Shown in pieces: positions 1-7,386 of a stretch of DNA of 13,207 nucleotides. The stretch lies in contig CALCUV010000016.1 of the NCBI GenBank assembly GCA_937906765.1, positions 1-13,207 on the forward strand, read 5' to 3'. The notes under the pieces are model-generated. The model made no database searches, was not told the origin of the DNA, and saw only the letters and a list, made by a program, of their open reading frames with translations. The position numbers were made by a program, and so were the translations under genes. Positions within the stretch are counted from its first letter, which is position 1; each line of letters begins with the position of its first letter. The stretch is from an uncultured Prevotella sp. (GTDB taxonomy: Bacteria > Bacteroidota > Bacteroidia > Bacteroidales > Bacteroidaceae).

Positions 1-1
1 C

Positions 2-670
2 GCACAAGCAGAAGACGGCATCGGAGGTTGGGACATTTATGTCACACGATATGACAACGAAGACAAGACTTTCCTCAAACCTCAGAACATCGGCATGCCC
101 TTCAACTCTGAGGCCAACGACTATATGTATTACATTGATGAAAGCACCAACACAGGCTATTTCCTAACCGACCGCCGACTCTCGCCTGATAGCGTATGCC
201 TCTACACCTTCATTCCTAACGCCATCCACACTCTCTACCCCACGGAAACGGATTTCGTTGAACTTTTCCAGGCTGCCAATATCCACTCCATCGCTACTAC
301 ACAAATCGGACAAGAAGAAAAAATTGCTGAATGGAAAGCCCAACAACAAGTGGGCAACACAGAAAAGGGAAGCGCCCACCAACTGCATTTTATCATCAAC
401 AACACAACCGTTTACCACCAATTCGATGATTTCAAAAACGCTGAGGCAAAACAACTCGCACAACAACTTGCCCAACATTATGCGTCCTTCAAATCACAAG
501 AAGTGCTCCTGAAATCCTTGCGCAAGCAATACGGAGAAAACCCCTCGACCATGCTCTATGACAACATCTTACAAATTGAATTGGAGCGCGAGCAAACCTT
601 GCTCAACATTAAAAAGGCAGAAAAGCAAATGCGAGATTTGGAGAACCAACAATTAAGTTCTCGCCCATAA
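2..670 (+). CDS. PD40/TolB-like beta-propeller protein, C-terminal part
   Basis: This is a partial gene: its reading frame is open from base 2, so the start lies upstream and 222 residues are visible before the TAA. The first 55 or so visible residues contain the pattern GGWDIYVTRYD, then a phrase on the absence of change (NIGMPFNSEANDYMYYID) and GYFLTDRR. These are typical of PD40 (WD40-like) propeller blades in Bacteroidota surface or periplasmic proteins. The last 75 residues are rich in Glu, Lys, Gln and Leu and look like a coiled coil, ending in LENQQLSSRP. I infer an envelope protein that makes protein contacts. No enzyme motif is visible and the substrate or partner is unknown. The signal peptide, if any, lies outside the window. 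No terminator hairpin with a T-run follows the stop codon directly. Confidence 0.75.
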   Translation, partial: AQAEDGIGGWDIYVTRYDNEDKTFLKPQNIGMPFNSEANDYMYYIDESTNTGYFLTDRRLSPDSVCLYTFIPNAIHTLYPTETDFVELFQAANIHSIATTQIGQEEKIAEWKAQQQVGNTEKGSAHQLHFIINNTTVYHQFDDFKNAEAKQLAQQLAQHYASFKSQEVLLKSLRKQYGENPSTMLYDNILQIELEREQTLLNIKKAEKQMRDLENQQLSSRP

Positions 671-781
671 ACAACCCTACAGCATCGTTCATTCTCCGCC
701 TTGATTTCGCAAGACTTCTTGACCTCACGAAGGCAAAATCTCAACCCCCAAAAACTATATCTATTTTAGGAAAAATTCTTT

Positions 782-826
782 CTCACTTAATTGTTCTTAA
801 GTCTCAAATAATTTTAATTAAGTGAG
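782..826. repeat. Perfect 11-bp inverted repeat between the propeller and phosphorylase genes
   Basis: CTCACTTAATT at 782-792 is matched exactly by AATTAAGTGAG at 816-826, with a 23-base spacer. The arms are AT-rich with no T-run, so this is a poor intrinsic terminator. It could be an operator or a relic of a small palindromic repeat. It lies 70 bases before the phosphorylase start. The rest of the 671-895 gap shows no convincing promoter and no small gene. Confidence 0.6.
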
Positions 827-839
827 GAAGTATTTCAAG
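796..839 (+). repeat. Degenerate intergenic repeat, copy A
   Basis: This stretch aligns without gaps to 7061-7104. The first 28 bases match at 24 positions, and all four differences are C/T transitions. The last seven bases (TTTCAAG) match again after a divergent block of nine bases, eight of which differ. It overlaps the right arm of the inverted repeat at 782-826. The function is unknown. Confidence 0.5.
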
Positions 840-895
840 TCAAATAAAAAGTCTCTCAACACCTCAAAACATATCAACCCTTAAACCTAACTACC

Positions 896-1771
896 ATGCG
901 CCCCATCCCCTCCTCCGAACTCATTATCAATGAAGATGGCAGCATCTTCCACCTTCACTTACTGCCCGAACAATTAGCCGACAAAATCATCCTCGTGGGC
1001 GACCCTGACCGAGTGAAACTCGTGGCCAGCAATTTTGATACCATCGAATGCGAAGTGGCCAATCGTGAATTTCGCACCATTACGGGCACCTATCAAGGCA
1101 AACGCATCTCCGTTATATCCACAGGGATTGGTTGCGACAACATCGATATTGTCATGAATGAAATTGACGCATTGGCAAATATCGATTTCACCTCACGCAC
1201 CGTTAATCCCCAACTCAAATCCCTTGAAATTGTGCGTATTGGCACCTGTGGCGGACTCCAACCTCATTGTCCCGTAGGCACCTTTATAGCAAGCGAAACG
1301 AGCATTGGGTTCGACGGTCTCCTCAACTTCTATGAAGGGCGTAATCAAGTGTGTGACCTCGACTTTGAAGCCGACTTCATGCGCCACATGAACTGGAAGG
1401 GCAACCAATGTATCCCCTATCCTTACGTCATTCACGCAAACGCCTCACTCACTGAGCGTATTGCTCAAGCAGATATGGTCCGTGGCGTAACCATTGCTTG
1501 TGGCGGTTTTTACGGACCTCAAGGCAGAACGCTCCGTTTGCCACTTGCCGACCCACAACAAAACGACAAAATCATGTCCTTCAAACGAGGCGAGCAAGTC
1601 ATCACCAATTTCGAAATGGAAAGTAGCGCCATCGCTGGACTTTCAGCCCTTCTCGGACACAAAGCCCTCACCGTGTGCATGGTCATTGCCAACCGCGTTG
1701 CCCACGAAGCCAACACTGGTTACCGTAACACCATTAACACCCTCATTCAATTGGTTTTACAACGCATATAA
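896..1771 (+). CDS. udp: Uridine phosphorylase-family nucleoside phosphorylase
   Basis: A 291-residue cytoplasmic enzyme of the PNP/UDP family, expected to split a nucleoside (probably uridine) with phosphate into ribose 1-phosphate and the free base in pyrimidine salvage. GDPDRV at residues 35-40 is the phosphate-binding loop and RIGTCGG at 114-120 is the conserved central strand and loop. FYGPQGR at 205-211 places a Gln and an Arg as in the uracil-binding FYPGQER segment of E. coli Udp. NFEMESSA at 238-245 holds the Glu-Met-Glu that contacts the ribose. The family signature reading points to uridine rather than purines, but specificity is inferred. The ATG is preceded by AACTACC rather than a Shine-Dalgarno sequence, which is normal in Bacteroidota, and the conserved region begins about 25 residues in, so this start is reasonable. 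The next gene begins 57 bases downstream with no terminator between, so cotranscription is possible. Confidence 0.82.
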   Translation: MRPIPSSELIINEDGSIFHLHLLPEQLADKIILVGDPDRVKLVASNFDTIECEVANREFRTITGTYQGKRISVISTGIGCDNIDIVMNEIDALANIDFTSRTVNPQLKSLEIVRIGTCGGLQPHCPVGTFIASETSIGFDGLLNFYEGRNQVCDLDFEADFMRHMNWKGNQCIPYPYVIHANASLTERIAQADMVRGVTIACGGFYGPQGRTLRLPLADPQQNDKIMSFKRGEQVITNFEMESSAIAGLSALLGHKALTVCMVIANRVAHEANTGYRNTINTLIQLVLQRI

Positions 1772-1812
1772 ATTCTCCTGACTATTGAAATTCAAGAATC
1801 ATCAATTCATCA

Positions 1813-1828
1813 AAAAAAATATTTTTTT
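1813..1828. repeat. A-run/T-run palindrome abutting the GH89 start codon
   Basis: Seven A, then TA, then seven T form a 16-base AT-only palindrome that ends at the base before the ATG at 1829. One more A lies on the left at 1812. No Shine-Dalgarno sequence is present, so translation would start from an AT-only leader. The runs could be prone to slippage, but they lie outside the coding sequence. Confidence 0.5.
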
Positions 1829-4800
1829 ATGAAGAAAAACTTTTTACTAACCTTGCTCCTAACGCTATGCACATCGTTTCAATGTTGGGCGGATTTTAAC
1901 CCCACGGCAGGAAAGATGTATGCATTGAAGGAAGTTGTTTCTGGACTATATCTTGACATTCAAACATTGGGAGTAAAGGAAGCAAATGCAAATTTTATGA
2001 CCAATAACATTAGCCTTAATGTAAATCCTTGCGTGATTTATTTTGAGGCAAGTAATGGAAAATGGAACATAAAAAATGCCAACGGAACTTACGCGGCGCA
2101 GGCGGACAACCGAAACTGGAATGCTGTAATTAGTGAAAATGCTTACGAATGGACAATACAAGAACCTTCTGCAGGAAAATTTGCGATTCATCGTGCTGAT
2201 AACAAATTCGTTGGTGCGGATAATCGTGTGGCAGGCACTCCTCTGTTTTGCAATATGGAACAAGAAAACCAAAAGTTCTTGTTCTCTCTTGTTGAATATA
2301 CATACACCGGTTTAAATCCGCAAGGGTATTATACACTTAAATACGGAGAACACTACGCTAATTTTAATGAAGGTGTCATAGGAGATACAAAGGCTGTATT
2401 ACAAAAGTCGCCTACACATTTCTTTGTTTACCCTTCTACATCTGCCAACTACCTTGTTTTTCAAAACAAAGACAATGCACAGCAATATTTAGGATATCCA
2501 ACAAGTCATTGGTCAACAACTTTTGACTGTTGCTTATGGGACATTTCCGAACCTGATGATAATGGACTTTTACGCATTAGTCGCCACACGGGAGTCGGTG
2601 TGGATGGTGGTAAACATTTTGGTACAAGAGCTACTTCAGCAGAAAATGTAGGTCTATATACCAACGTGCCAGAAGGGAATTGCAACAAATGGGCATTAGA
2701 AGGTACATTCGAACTTTCTACTCAAGGCACAGAAAAGGGAGGTAACTATGAATTTACTTCAGAGGTTATTCGTTACTATAACCCATGCAATAAACTTCGT
2801 TTTACACTCACAGAATCAGGTGCATTCTTTTCTAATGGCGCGAAGCGACTAAGTTTAGATGAGTTTGTTCTCTATGATGCAGAAGGCAAAAAGGTAGAAC
2901 TTTCAGTGAGTCATTTTTCTGGAAACAACGGAAAGACTTACGAAGGAATGCTCGATGGAGTTAATGAAAAGTTTGCTGGTACAACAACTTGGAATGACGG
3001 CAAAGAAGACGATTGGTTTGAAATCTTACTTCCAAATGACATAAATCTTGGTGGGGCATTCTCTTTCTCCTTCGTGACTGAAAACACCACAATGAATGCC
3101 AAGGCTTTCAAAATTGAAACACTATTTGAAAAGACACCAGATTACAAATTTGCGATTTCTGCTCCTGAAGACGAAAATATCAAAGTGTATTACAACGGCA
3201 CTGAAATTTCGGCAAATGATATATTTGATATTTCAAGTTTTAATGCAGACTTGGTTACTGCTACAGATGTCAGTGGCTATGTTTGGAAAATCACAATTGA
3301 TGAAGCAAACAGAACCATAACTCTTGTGTATAAACAAATTGCTATCATAGAAAATCCAGTTGCAGTTGTTGCACTTGCTAATCGCATTGGAGGAATCTGC
3401 TTAGCTGACAAGTTCAAGTTTGTGCACGATCCTTCGCTTAATTCTAAGCAAGAAGTATTCATTCTTGGTGCTGAAGATGGTCAAATCTTAATTAAGGGAA
3501 CAACAATTAGTGCAATCACAACGGGACTCGGTTGGTATTTGAACCACATAGCAAAAGTTAACATCGCTTGGAATTCACTGAATGAAAAAACAGTGGAAGT
3601 CAAGGAAAATAATGCCTCCTATGTAGATTTTACAAACATCTCTCTTCCCCTTCCTGAAGAGGAAATACACGTTTGCGACGCAAAATACCGATACTATTTA
3701 AACACTTGCACATTCGGTTACTCCATGACCTCTTGGACTTGGACTCGTTGGCAACAAGAAATTGACTGGATGGCACTTCACGGAATTAACATGCCGCTCC
3801 AACTTGTCGGCCTTGAAGAAGTTTGGCGCAAATTCCTCACTTTAGAAGAAGGAGGCAAGCGTAAATATGGTTATTCTGACTCTGAAGCGAAAGCTTTTGT
3901 TGCTGGTCCTGCATTTATTGCATGGTGGGCAATGAATAATCTTGAAGGTTGGGGAGGAACCACGTCTGGAAGTAAAAGCGGTGGCACATGGGAAGGTGCA
4001 GGCGGTGTACAAGACGACGCCTGGTATATTCGTCAAAAGCATCTTGCTCAGAATATTGTTACACGTCAACGCGAACTTGGAATGCACCCAGTGTTACCTG
4101 GTTGGTCAGGAATGGTACCTACAAATTTCCAAAGCAAATCTGGATATACCACTCGTGGAAATGGTGGCAAATGGGCAGGTGATTTTGTGCGCCCATTACT
4201 CTTGAATGTTAGTATTGGTGCCAATAAATATGCAGAAATTGCTGCAGACTATTACGCATGTCTAAAAGAAGTCATGGGTGAAAGCCAATATTACTCCATG
4301 GATCCTTTCCACGAAGGTGGCGGTGCAGGTACTATGGAGGATTACAAAGCACTCTATGATGCAATGGAGGCAGCAAAGAATGGTTCACAATGGGTAATTC
4401 AGCAGTGGCAGTGGAGTCCTACGCAGAAATATTCACTTACAGCTGTTCCTGCAGGTCGTCTAGTTGTGCTCGACCTTTTCTCTGACGGTTCTCCCGCTTT
4501 TGATGGTTATAATGGTTATGTCCCTCAAGAAGCAGTGTTCTGTGCAATTCCTAATTTCGGAGGGCGTTCTGGCTTAATGGGACGTTTGAACAATCTTACT
4601 GACAACTATTTTAAGTTTAAGGGTAAGTATGCAAGTATCAAGGGTATTGGTGCCGCCCCTGAAGCTATTGAACAAACACCAGTGACTTACGACTTAATAT
4701 TCCAATTACCATGGATGAACGGTGTGAAACCTGATGTTAAGGAATGGGTGGCTAAGTATGCCATAGCCCGTTATGGTCAAGATAACGAAGATGTGAAAGC

Positions 4801-6820
4801 CGCATGGGAATTACTCCGTCAAGGTCCTTTAAATTACGGGGCTGATGGCATCCAAGGACCTGTTGAAGACGTTTGGGCAGCTCGTCCTAATTTGAATGCT
4901 AATCCAGCAAGTACGTGGGGAAAAACTATCAATCAAGCTGGTGGCACTTACACCAAGGAACGCCGTCAAATGTTAATTGATGCTACTTACAAATTACTCA
5001 ACCAAAAAGATGCGCTTAACCTCACCGAAGGTTCTGTTTATGAAAGCAACTACAACTACGACCTCGTAGAATTTGGTGGAGGTGTAATAGCTGACTATGC
5101 GTATGCCCTTTTGAAGGGTATCAACACAGCCAAGAATGCAGAAGGAACAGATGGTGAAACATACAAAACGCGCCGTGATGCATTCCTTACCCTTATTGCA
5201 GACGTTGACAAGTTTAAGGGAACCAACCTTAACTTCCGACTTGGTAAGTGGACACAAGAAGCACGTGATGCAGCTCAAGAAGTGAATGGCGCAACGACAG
5301 CTACTCCCGACTGGTACGAATACAATAATGCCCGTACGATTGTTTCAACATGGTCTTCTCCTGGCACAAATCTCAATGACTATTCTTATCGCTCATGGCA
5401 AGGACTTATGAAGGACCTCTACCTTCCACGTTGGAAATATTACTTTGACAATAATTGCAACAATGGTGAATATAAGTTCTTTGAATGGAACTGGGCACAT
5501 GGTAAGACGCATGCTGTGGGGCAAACAGAAGTTAGCACAACTCCTCTAACTAAGGGCGATGCTGGTTATACTGATAGTTATACACGTGAACCCGATGGAT
5601 GCACTGTAAATGAAGCATGGAATCTTTTGAATAAGTACATCATTCCCATTAAGGTGAATCAAAACTCAACAACGTATGCTTACCGCCACTTAGACAATGA
5701 CTATAGTGCTAACGTTACAATTGACGTACAAACAGGCACTACAGACTTCACACTCATCTTTGGTGGTAACCTAGAAGATGCGACTTTAACGTGCAACGAT
5801 TTGAAAATTAACACCAGTAATCTTCAAAACATAGTCATCTCAGGACAAGAAGGTTCCTACCCTGCTACATTGACTTTCGCAGATAAAACAATTATCAAGT
5901 TCCAAATTAAAATTAAAGGAACAGTTGATTTAGCGAAAGATGATTTAAGCAAATTAACATCAGAAATGGAAAAACTTATAGCGCTGTGTGGCGCTATAAG
6001 TTTTACTCCTACTGAAATCCAGTTGCAGACAAATGACGCTAAAGGAACGTTCTATTTAAGCACCAATGCTCCCGAACCCAAAGAGGGCGACATTGCTCAC
6101 CTTATTGATGCTGATATGACCACGTTTTTCCATTCTGCATGGGATAAAGCAGTAGGCGGAGAACATTTTCTTATGGTGGACGCAGGTATTGACAATGAGT
6201 TAAAATACCTCAGTTTTTCGTATCAGGCCAACAGAGGCCCTTTTCCCTATACTATAAATGTATCTGCTAGCAATGATAACAAGGACTACACTTTACTTGA
6301 CACCTTCGACAAGGACGATATAGAAAATCCCCTTCCAAATTCGAAGGACATTAGATGGACGTCATCTCCAATCATTGCTAAATCTCCATATCGTTTCTTC
6401 CGATTCAGCGTAACAAAGTCAGGGGGAGATGGCAAAAACGCAACCCCAAAAGGAGAATATTGCTTTGTTATGTCGGATTTCGACCTTACTATATGTACTC
6501 CAGAAGTAACCCTTCATTCTAACACCGGAGTGGTAACAACGCAACAATTGCTTGACGCATTTGAAGCAAACAATGAAGCGAAATTTATAGTCAACAACTC
6601 CACCGACTTATCTGCCGTACGTACAGCAATAGAAAAACTACAAATACTCTACGACGCATTGCTTCAAGCATATAACTCAACTTCAACAGAGATTAACGAG
6701 ATTGAGTTCAACGGTTTCAATCAACCAACCACCATTTACGACCTCAGTGGTCGCACAATAAATGCAATTACTAAAAAAGGCATTTATATTCAAAACGACA
6801 AGAAGATATATGTAAAATAA
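1829..6820 (+). CDS. Secreted multidomain GH89 alpha-N-acetylglucosaminidase
   Basis: A 1663-residue exo-glycosidase of family GH89 (NAGLU family), expected to release terminal alpha-linked GlcNAc from heparan sulfate or gastric-type mucin glycans. Residues 1-21 are a signal peptide (likely cut after CWA). Residues 22-156 and 157-290 look like two beta-rich, lectin-like modules. Residues 299-435 (YYNPCNKLRFTL near the start) look like a sugar-binding beta sandwich. The GH89 N-domain lies at about 505-600, the TIM barrel at 620-955 and the helical domain at about 960-1290. The barrel has SWTWTRWQQEIDWMALHGIN. E829 in DPFHEGG and E945 in AAPEAIEQ match the two catalytic Glu of human and Clostridium perfringens enzymes. 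A discoidin-like domain follows at about 1392-1550, then helices. The final 27 residues (YDLSGR to KKIYVK) resemble a type IX sorting tail. The first three module names are tentative. No SusC/SusD pair is in the window. Confidence 0.9.
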   Translation: MKKNFLLTLLLTLCTSFQCWADFNPTAGKMYALKEVVSGLYLDIQTLGVKEANANFMTNNISLNVNPCVIYFEASNGKWNIKNANGTYAAQADNRNWNAVISENAYEWTIQEPSAGKFAIHRADNKFVGADNRVAGTPLFCNMEQENQKFLFSLVEYTYTGLNPQGYYTLKYGEHYANFNEGVIGDTKAVLQKSPTHFFVYPSTSANYLVFQNKDNAQQYLGYPTSHWSTTFDCCLWDISEPDDNGLLRISRHTGVGVDGGKHFGTRATSAENVGLYTNVPEGNCNKWALEGTFELSTQGTEKGGNYEFTSEVIRYYNPCNKLRFTLTESGAFFSNGAKRLSLDEFVLYDAEGKKVELSVSHFSGNNGKTYEGMLDGVNEKFAGTTTWNDGKEDDWFEILLPNDINLGGAFSFSFVTENTTMNAKAFKIETLFEKTPDYKFAISAPEDENIKVYYNGTEISANDIFDISSFNADLVTATDVSGYVWKITIDEANRTITLVYKQIAIIENPVAVVALANRIGGICLADKFKFVHDPSLNSKQEVFILGAEDGQILIKGTTISAITTGLGWYLNHIAKVNIAWNSLNEKTVEVKENNASYVDFTNISLPLPEEEIHVCDAKYRYYLNTCTFGYSMTSWTWTRWQQEIDWMALHGINMPLQLVGLEEVWRKFLTLEEGGKRKYGYSDSEAKAFVAGPAFIAWWAMNNLEGWGGTTSGSKSGGTWEGAGGVQDDAWYIRQKHLAQNIVTRQRELGMHPVLPGWSGMVPTNFQSKSGYTTRGNGGKWAGDFVRPLLLNVSIGANKYAEIAADYYACLKEVMGESQYYSMDPFHEGGGAGTMEDYKALYDAMEAAKNGSQWVIQQWQWSPTQKYSLTAVPAGRLVVLDLFSDGSPAFDGYNGYVPQEAVFCAIPNFGGRSGLMGRLNNLTDNYFKFKGKYASIKGIGAAPEAIEQTPVTYDLIFQLPWMNGVKPDVKEWVAKYAIARYGQDNEDVKAAWELLRQGPLNYGADGIQGPVEDVWAARPNLNANPASTWGKTINQAGGTYTKERRQMLIDATYKLLNQKDALNLTEGSVYESNYNYDLVEFGGGVIADYAYALLKGINTAKNAEGTDGETYKTRRDAFLTLIADVDKFKGTNLNFRLGKWTQEARDAAQEVNGATTATPDWYEYNNARTIVSTWSSPGTNLNDYSYRSWQGLMKDLYLPRWKYYFDNNCNNGEYKFFEWNWAHGKTHAVGQTEVSTTPLTKGDAGYTDSYTREPDGCTVNEAWNLLNKYIIPIKVNQNSTTYAYRHLDNDYSANVTIDVQTGTTDFTLIFGGNLEDATLTCNDLKINTSNLQNIVISGQEGSYPATLTFADKTIIKFQIKIKGTVDLAKDDLSKLTSEMEKLIALCGAISFTPTEIQLQTNDAKGTFYLSTNAPEPKEGDIAHLIDADMTTFFHSAWDKAVGGEHFLMVDAGIDNELKYLSFSYQANRGPFPYTINVSASNDNKDYTLLDTFDKDDIENPLPNSKDIRWTSSPIIAKSPYRFFRFSVTKSGGDGKNATPKGEYCFVMSDFDLTICTPEVTLHSNTGVVTTQQLLDAFEANNEAKFIVNNSTDLSAVRTAIEKLQILYDALLQAYNSTSTEINEIEFNGFNQPTTIYDLSGRTINAITKKGIYIQNDKKIYVK
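5971..6004 (+). other. Perfect 14-bp stem-loop inside the GH89 coding sequence
   Basis: AAAACTTATAGCGC (5971-5984) and GCGCTATAAGTTTT (5991-6004) are exact reverse complements separated by the six bases TGTGTG. It encodes residues 1382-1392 (KLIALCGAISF), just before the discoidin-like domain. The shape (A-tract, GC-rich apex, T-tract) resembles a small bidirectional intrinsic terminator, although the T-tract has only four bases. Its activity is unknown. Confidence 0.75.
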
Positions 6821-6960
6821 CTCACCAACGTATAAATTAAATGTGTAACGGTAAGATATTAATTCTGCGACACATATATTATAAGGAGAAGGCCACTAAC
6901 AATTTGCGTAGTATCTAAAATTTGGAAGACACTCCGACAAACAAATACTTTAACAACATT

Positions 6961-7008
6961 AACTCGGATGGTACAGTCAAAATGACTATATCATCCGAGT
7001 TGTTTTTT
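6961..7008 (+). terminator. Intrinsic terminator downstream of the GH89 gene
   Basis: AACTCGGATG (6961-6970) pairs exactly with CATCCGAGTT (6992-7001). The stem continues with three weaker pairs, one mismatch and an inner AGTCA/TGACT pair closed by an AAA loop. Six T follow at 7003-7008. It lies 140 bases past the GH89 stop codon and points the right way to end that transcript. Confidence 0.88.
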
Positions 7009-7060
7009 GACGAAATCAACTCTATTACTTGTGCTAAAAATTAAGTCTCTATTAGTTTAT

Positions 7061-7104
7061 CCTAAGTCTTAAACAATTTCAATTAAGTTACACTTAGTTT
7101 CAAG
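7061..7104 (+). repeat. Degenerate intergenic repeat, copy B
   Basis: This is the partner of 796-839: 24 of the first 28 bases match, with only C/T differences, and the final TTTCAAG also matches. A shorter echo (AATTAAGTCTC) occurs just upstream at 7039-7049. It sits between the GH89 terminator and the ompP1 promoter. The 11-bp inverted repeat that overlaps copy A is not conserved here. Confidence 0.5.
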
Positions 7105-7236
7105 AACAATAATTATCTGATCTTTCGTCACTTTTTTAAGATGGCAAACATATCATAAATGGACATTGAACCATACGTATAGTGAAAAATAAAACAAATA
7201 CACGTATGACATAATTCACTATTTACTAAACCAAAT

Positions 7237-7336
7237 TGCACATACGAATGCCAAGTGTGCATATCAAAATGTAACTTTTTGATAACAAAATGATAGTTTA
7301 ACGCAAAAAACTGCACAATTATTTGGCGGTTGTGCA
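7237..7336. promoter_or_regulatory. Two pairs of inverted TGCACA sites upstream of and over the ompP1 promoter
   Basis: TGCACA at 7237-7242 is mirrored by TGTGCA at 7256-7261. TGCACAA at 7312-7318 is mirrored by TTGTGCA at 7330-7336. The second pair brackets the TTTG -33 element at 7322-7325, which is where a repressor or activator could act. The regulator is unknown, and the half-sites are short enough to need comparative support. Confidence 0.4.
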
Positions 7337-7354
7337 AGAGTTATTGTACTTTTG
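7322..7354 (+). promoter_or_regulatory. Bacteroides-type promoter of the ompP1 gene
   Basis: TTTG at 7322-7325 (-33 element), a 21-base spacer and TACTTTTG at 7347-7354 (-7 element) fit the TTTG/TAnnTTTG consensus of the primary sigma factor of Bacteroidota. Transcription would begin near 7360, leaving a leader of about 25 bases before the ATG at 7387. This also argues against the upstream in-frame TTG at 7330 being the translation start. Confidence 0.8.
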
Positions 7355-7386
7355 CAACGGTTTTTAACAATTCACTTAAATTACAA

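Larger units (their letters stand above)
6821..7386. other. 566-base gene-less region between the GH89 and ompP1 genes
   Basis: No credible gene is seen here. From left to right it holds about 140 bases with no recognised element, except an AAGGAGAAGG stretch near 6883 that no start codon follows usefully. Then come a terminator (6961-7008), repeat copy B (7061-7104), two interleaved inverted repeats (7172-7222), paired TGCACA sites (7237-7336) and the ompP1 promoter (7322-7354). The region is strongly AT-rich. A small RNA cannot be excluded by eye. Confidence 0.6.

Noticed and set aside
762..769. TATTTTAG as a -7 promoter element for the phosphorylase gene
   Set aside because: It lacks the TTTG end and no TTG lies 19-21 bases upstream.
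7128..7337. Open frame of 69 codons on the minus strand in the gene-less region
   Set aside because: The composition looks random (rich in His, Phe, Ile, Tyr and Cys), it overlaps the ompP1 promoter and repeats, and no known domain is visible.
7330..7386. TTG at 7330 as the start of the OmpP1 protein
   Set aside because: It would place 19 residues before a good signal peptide and lies inside the promoter, upstream of the predicted transcription start.
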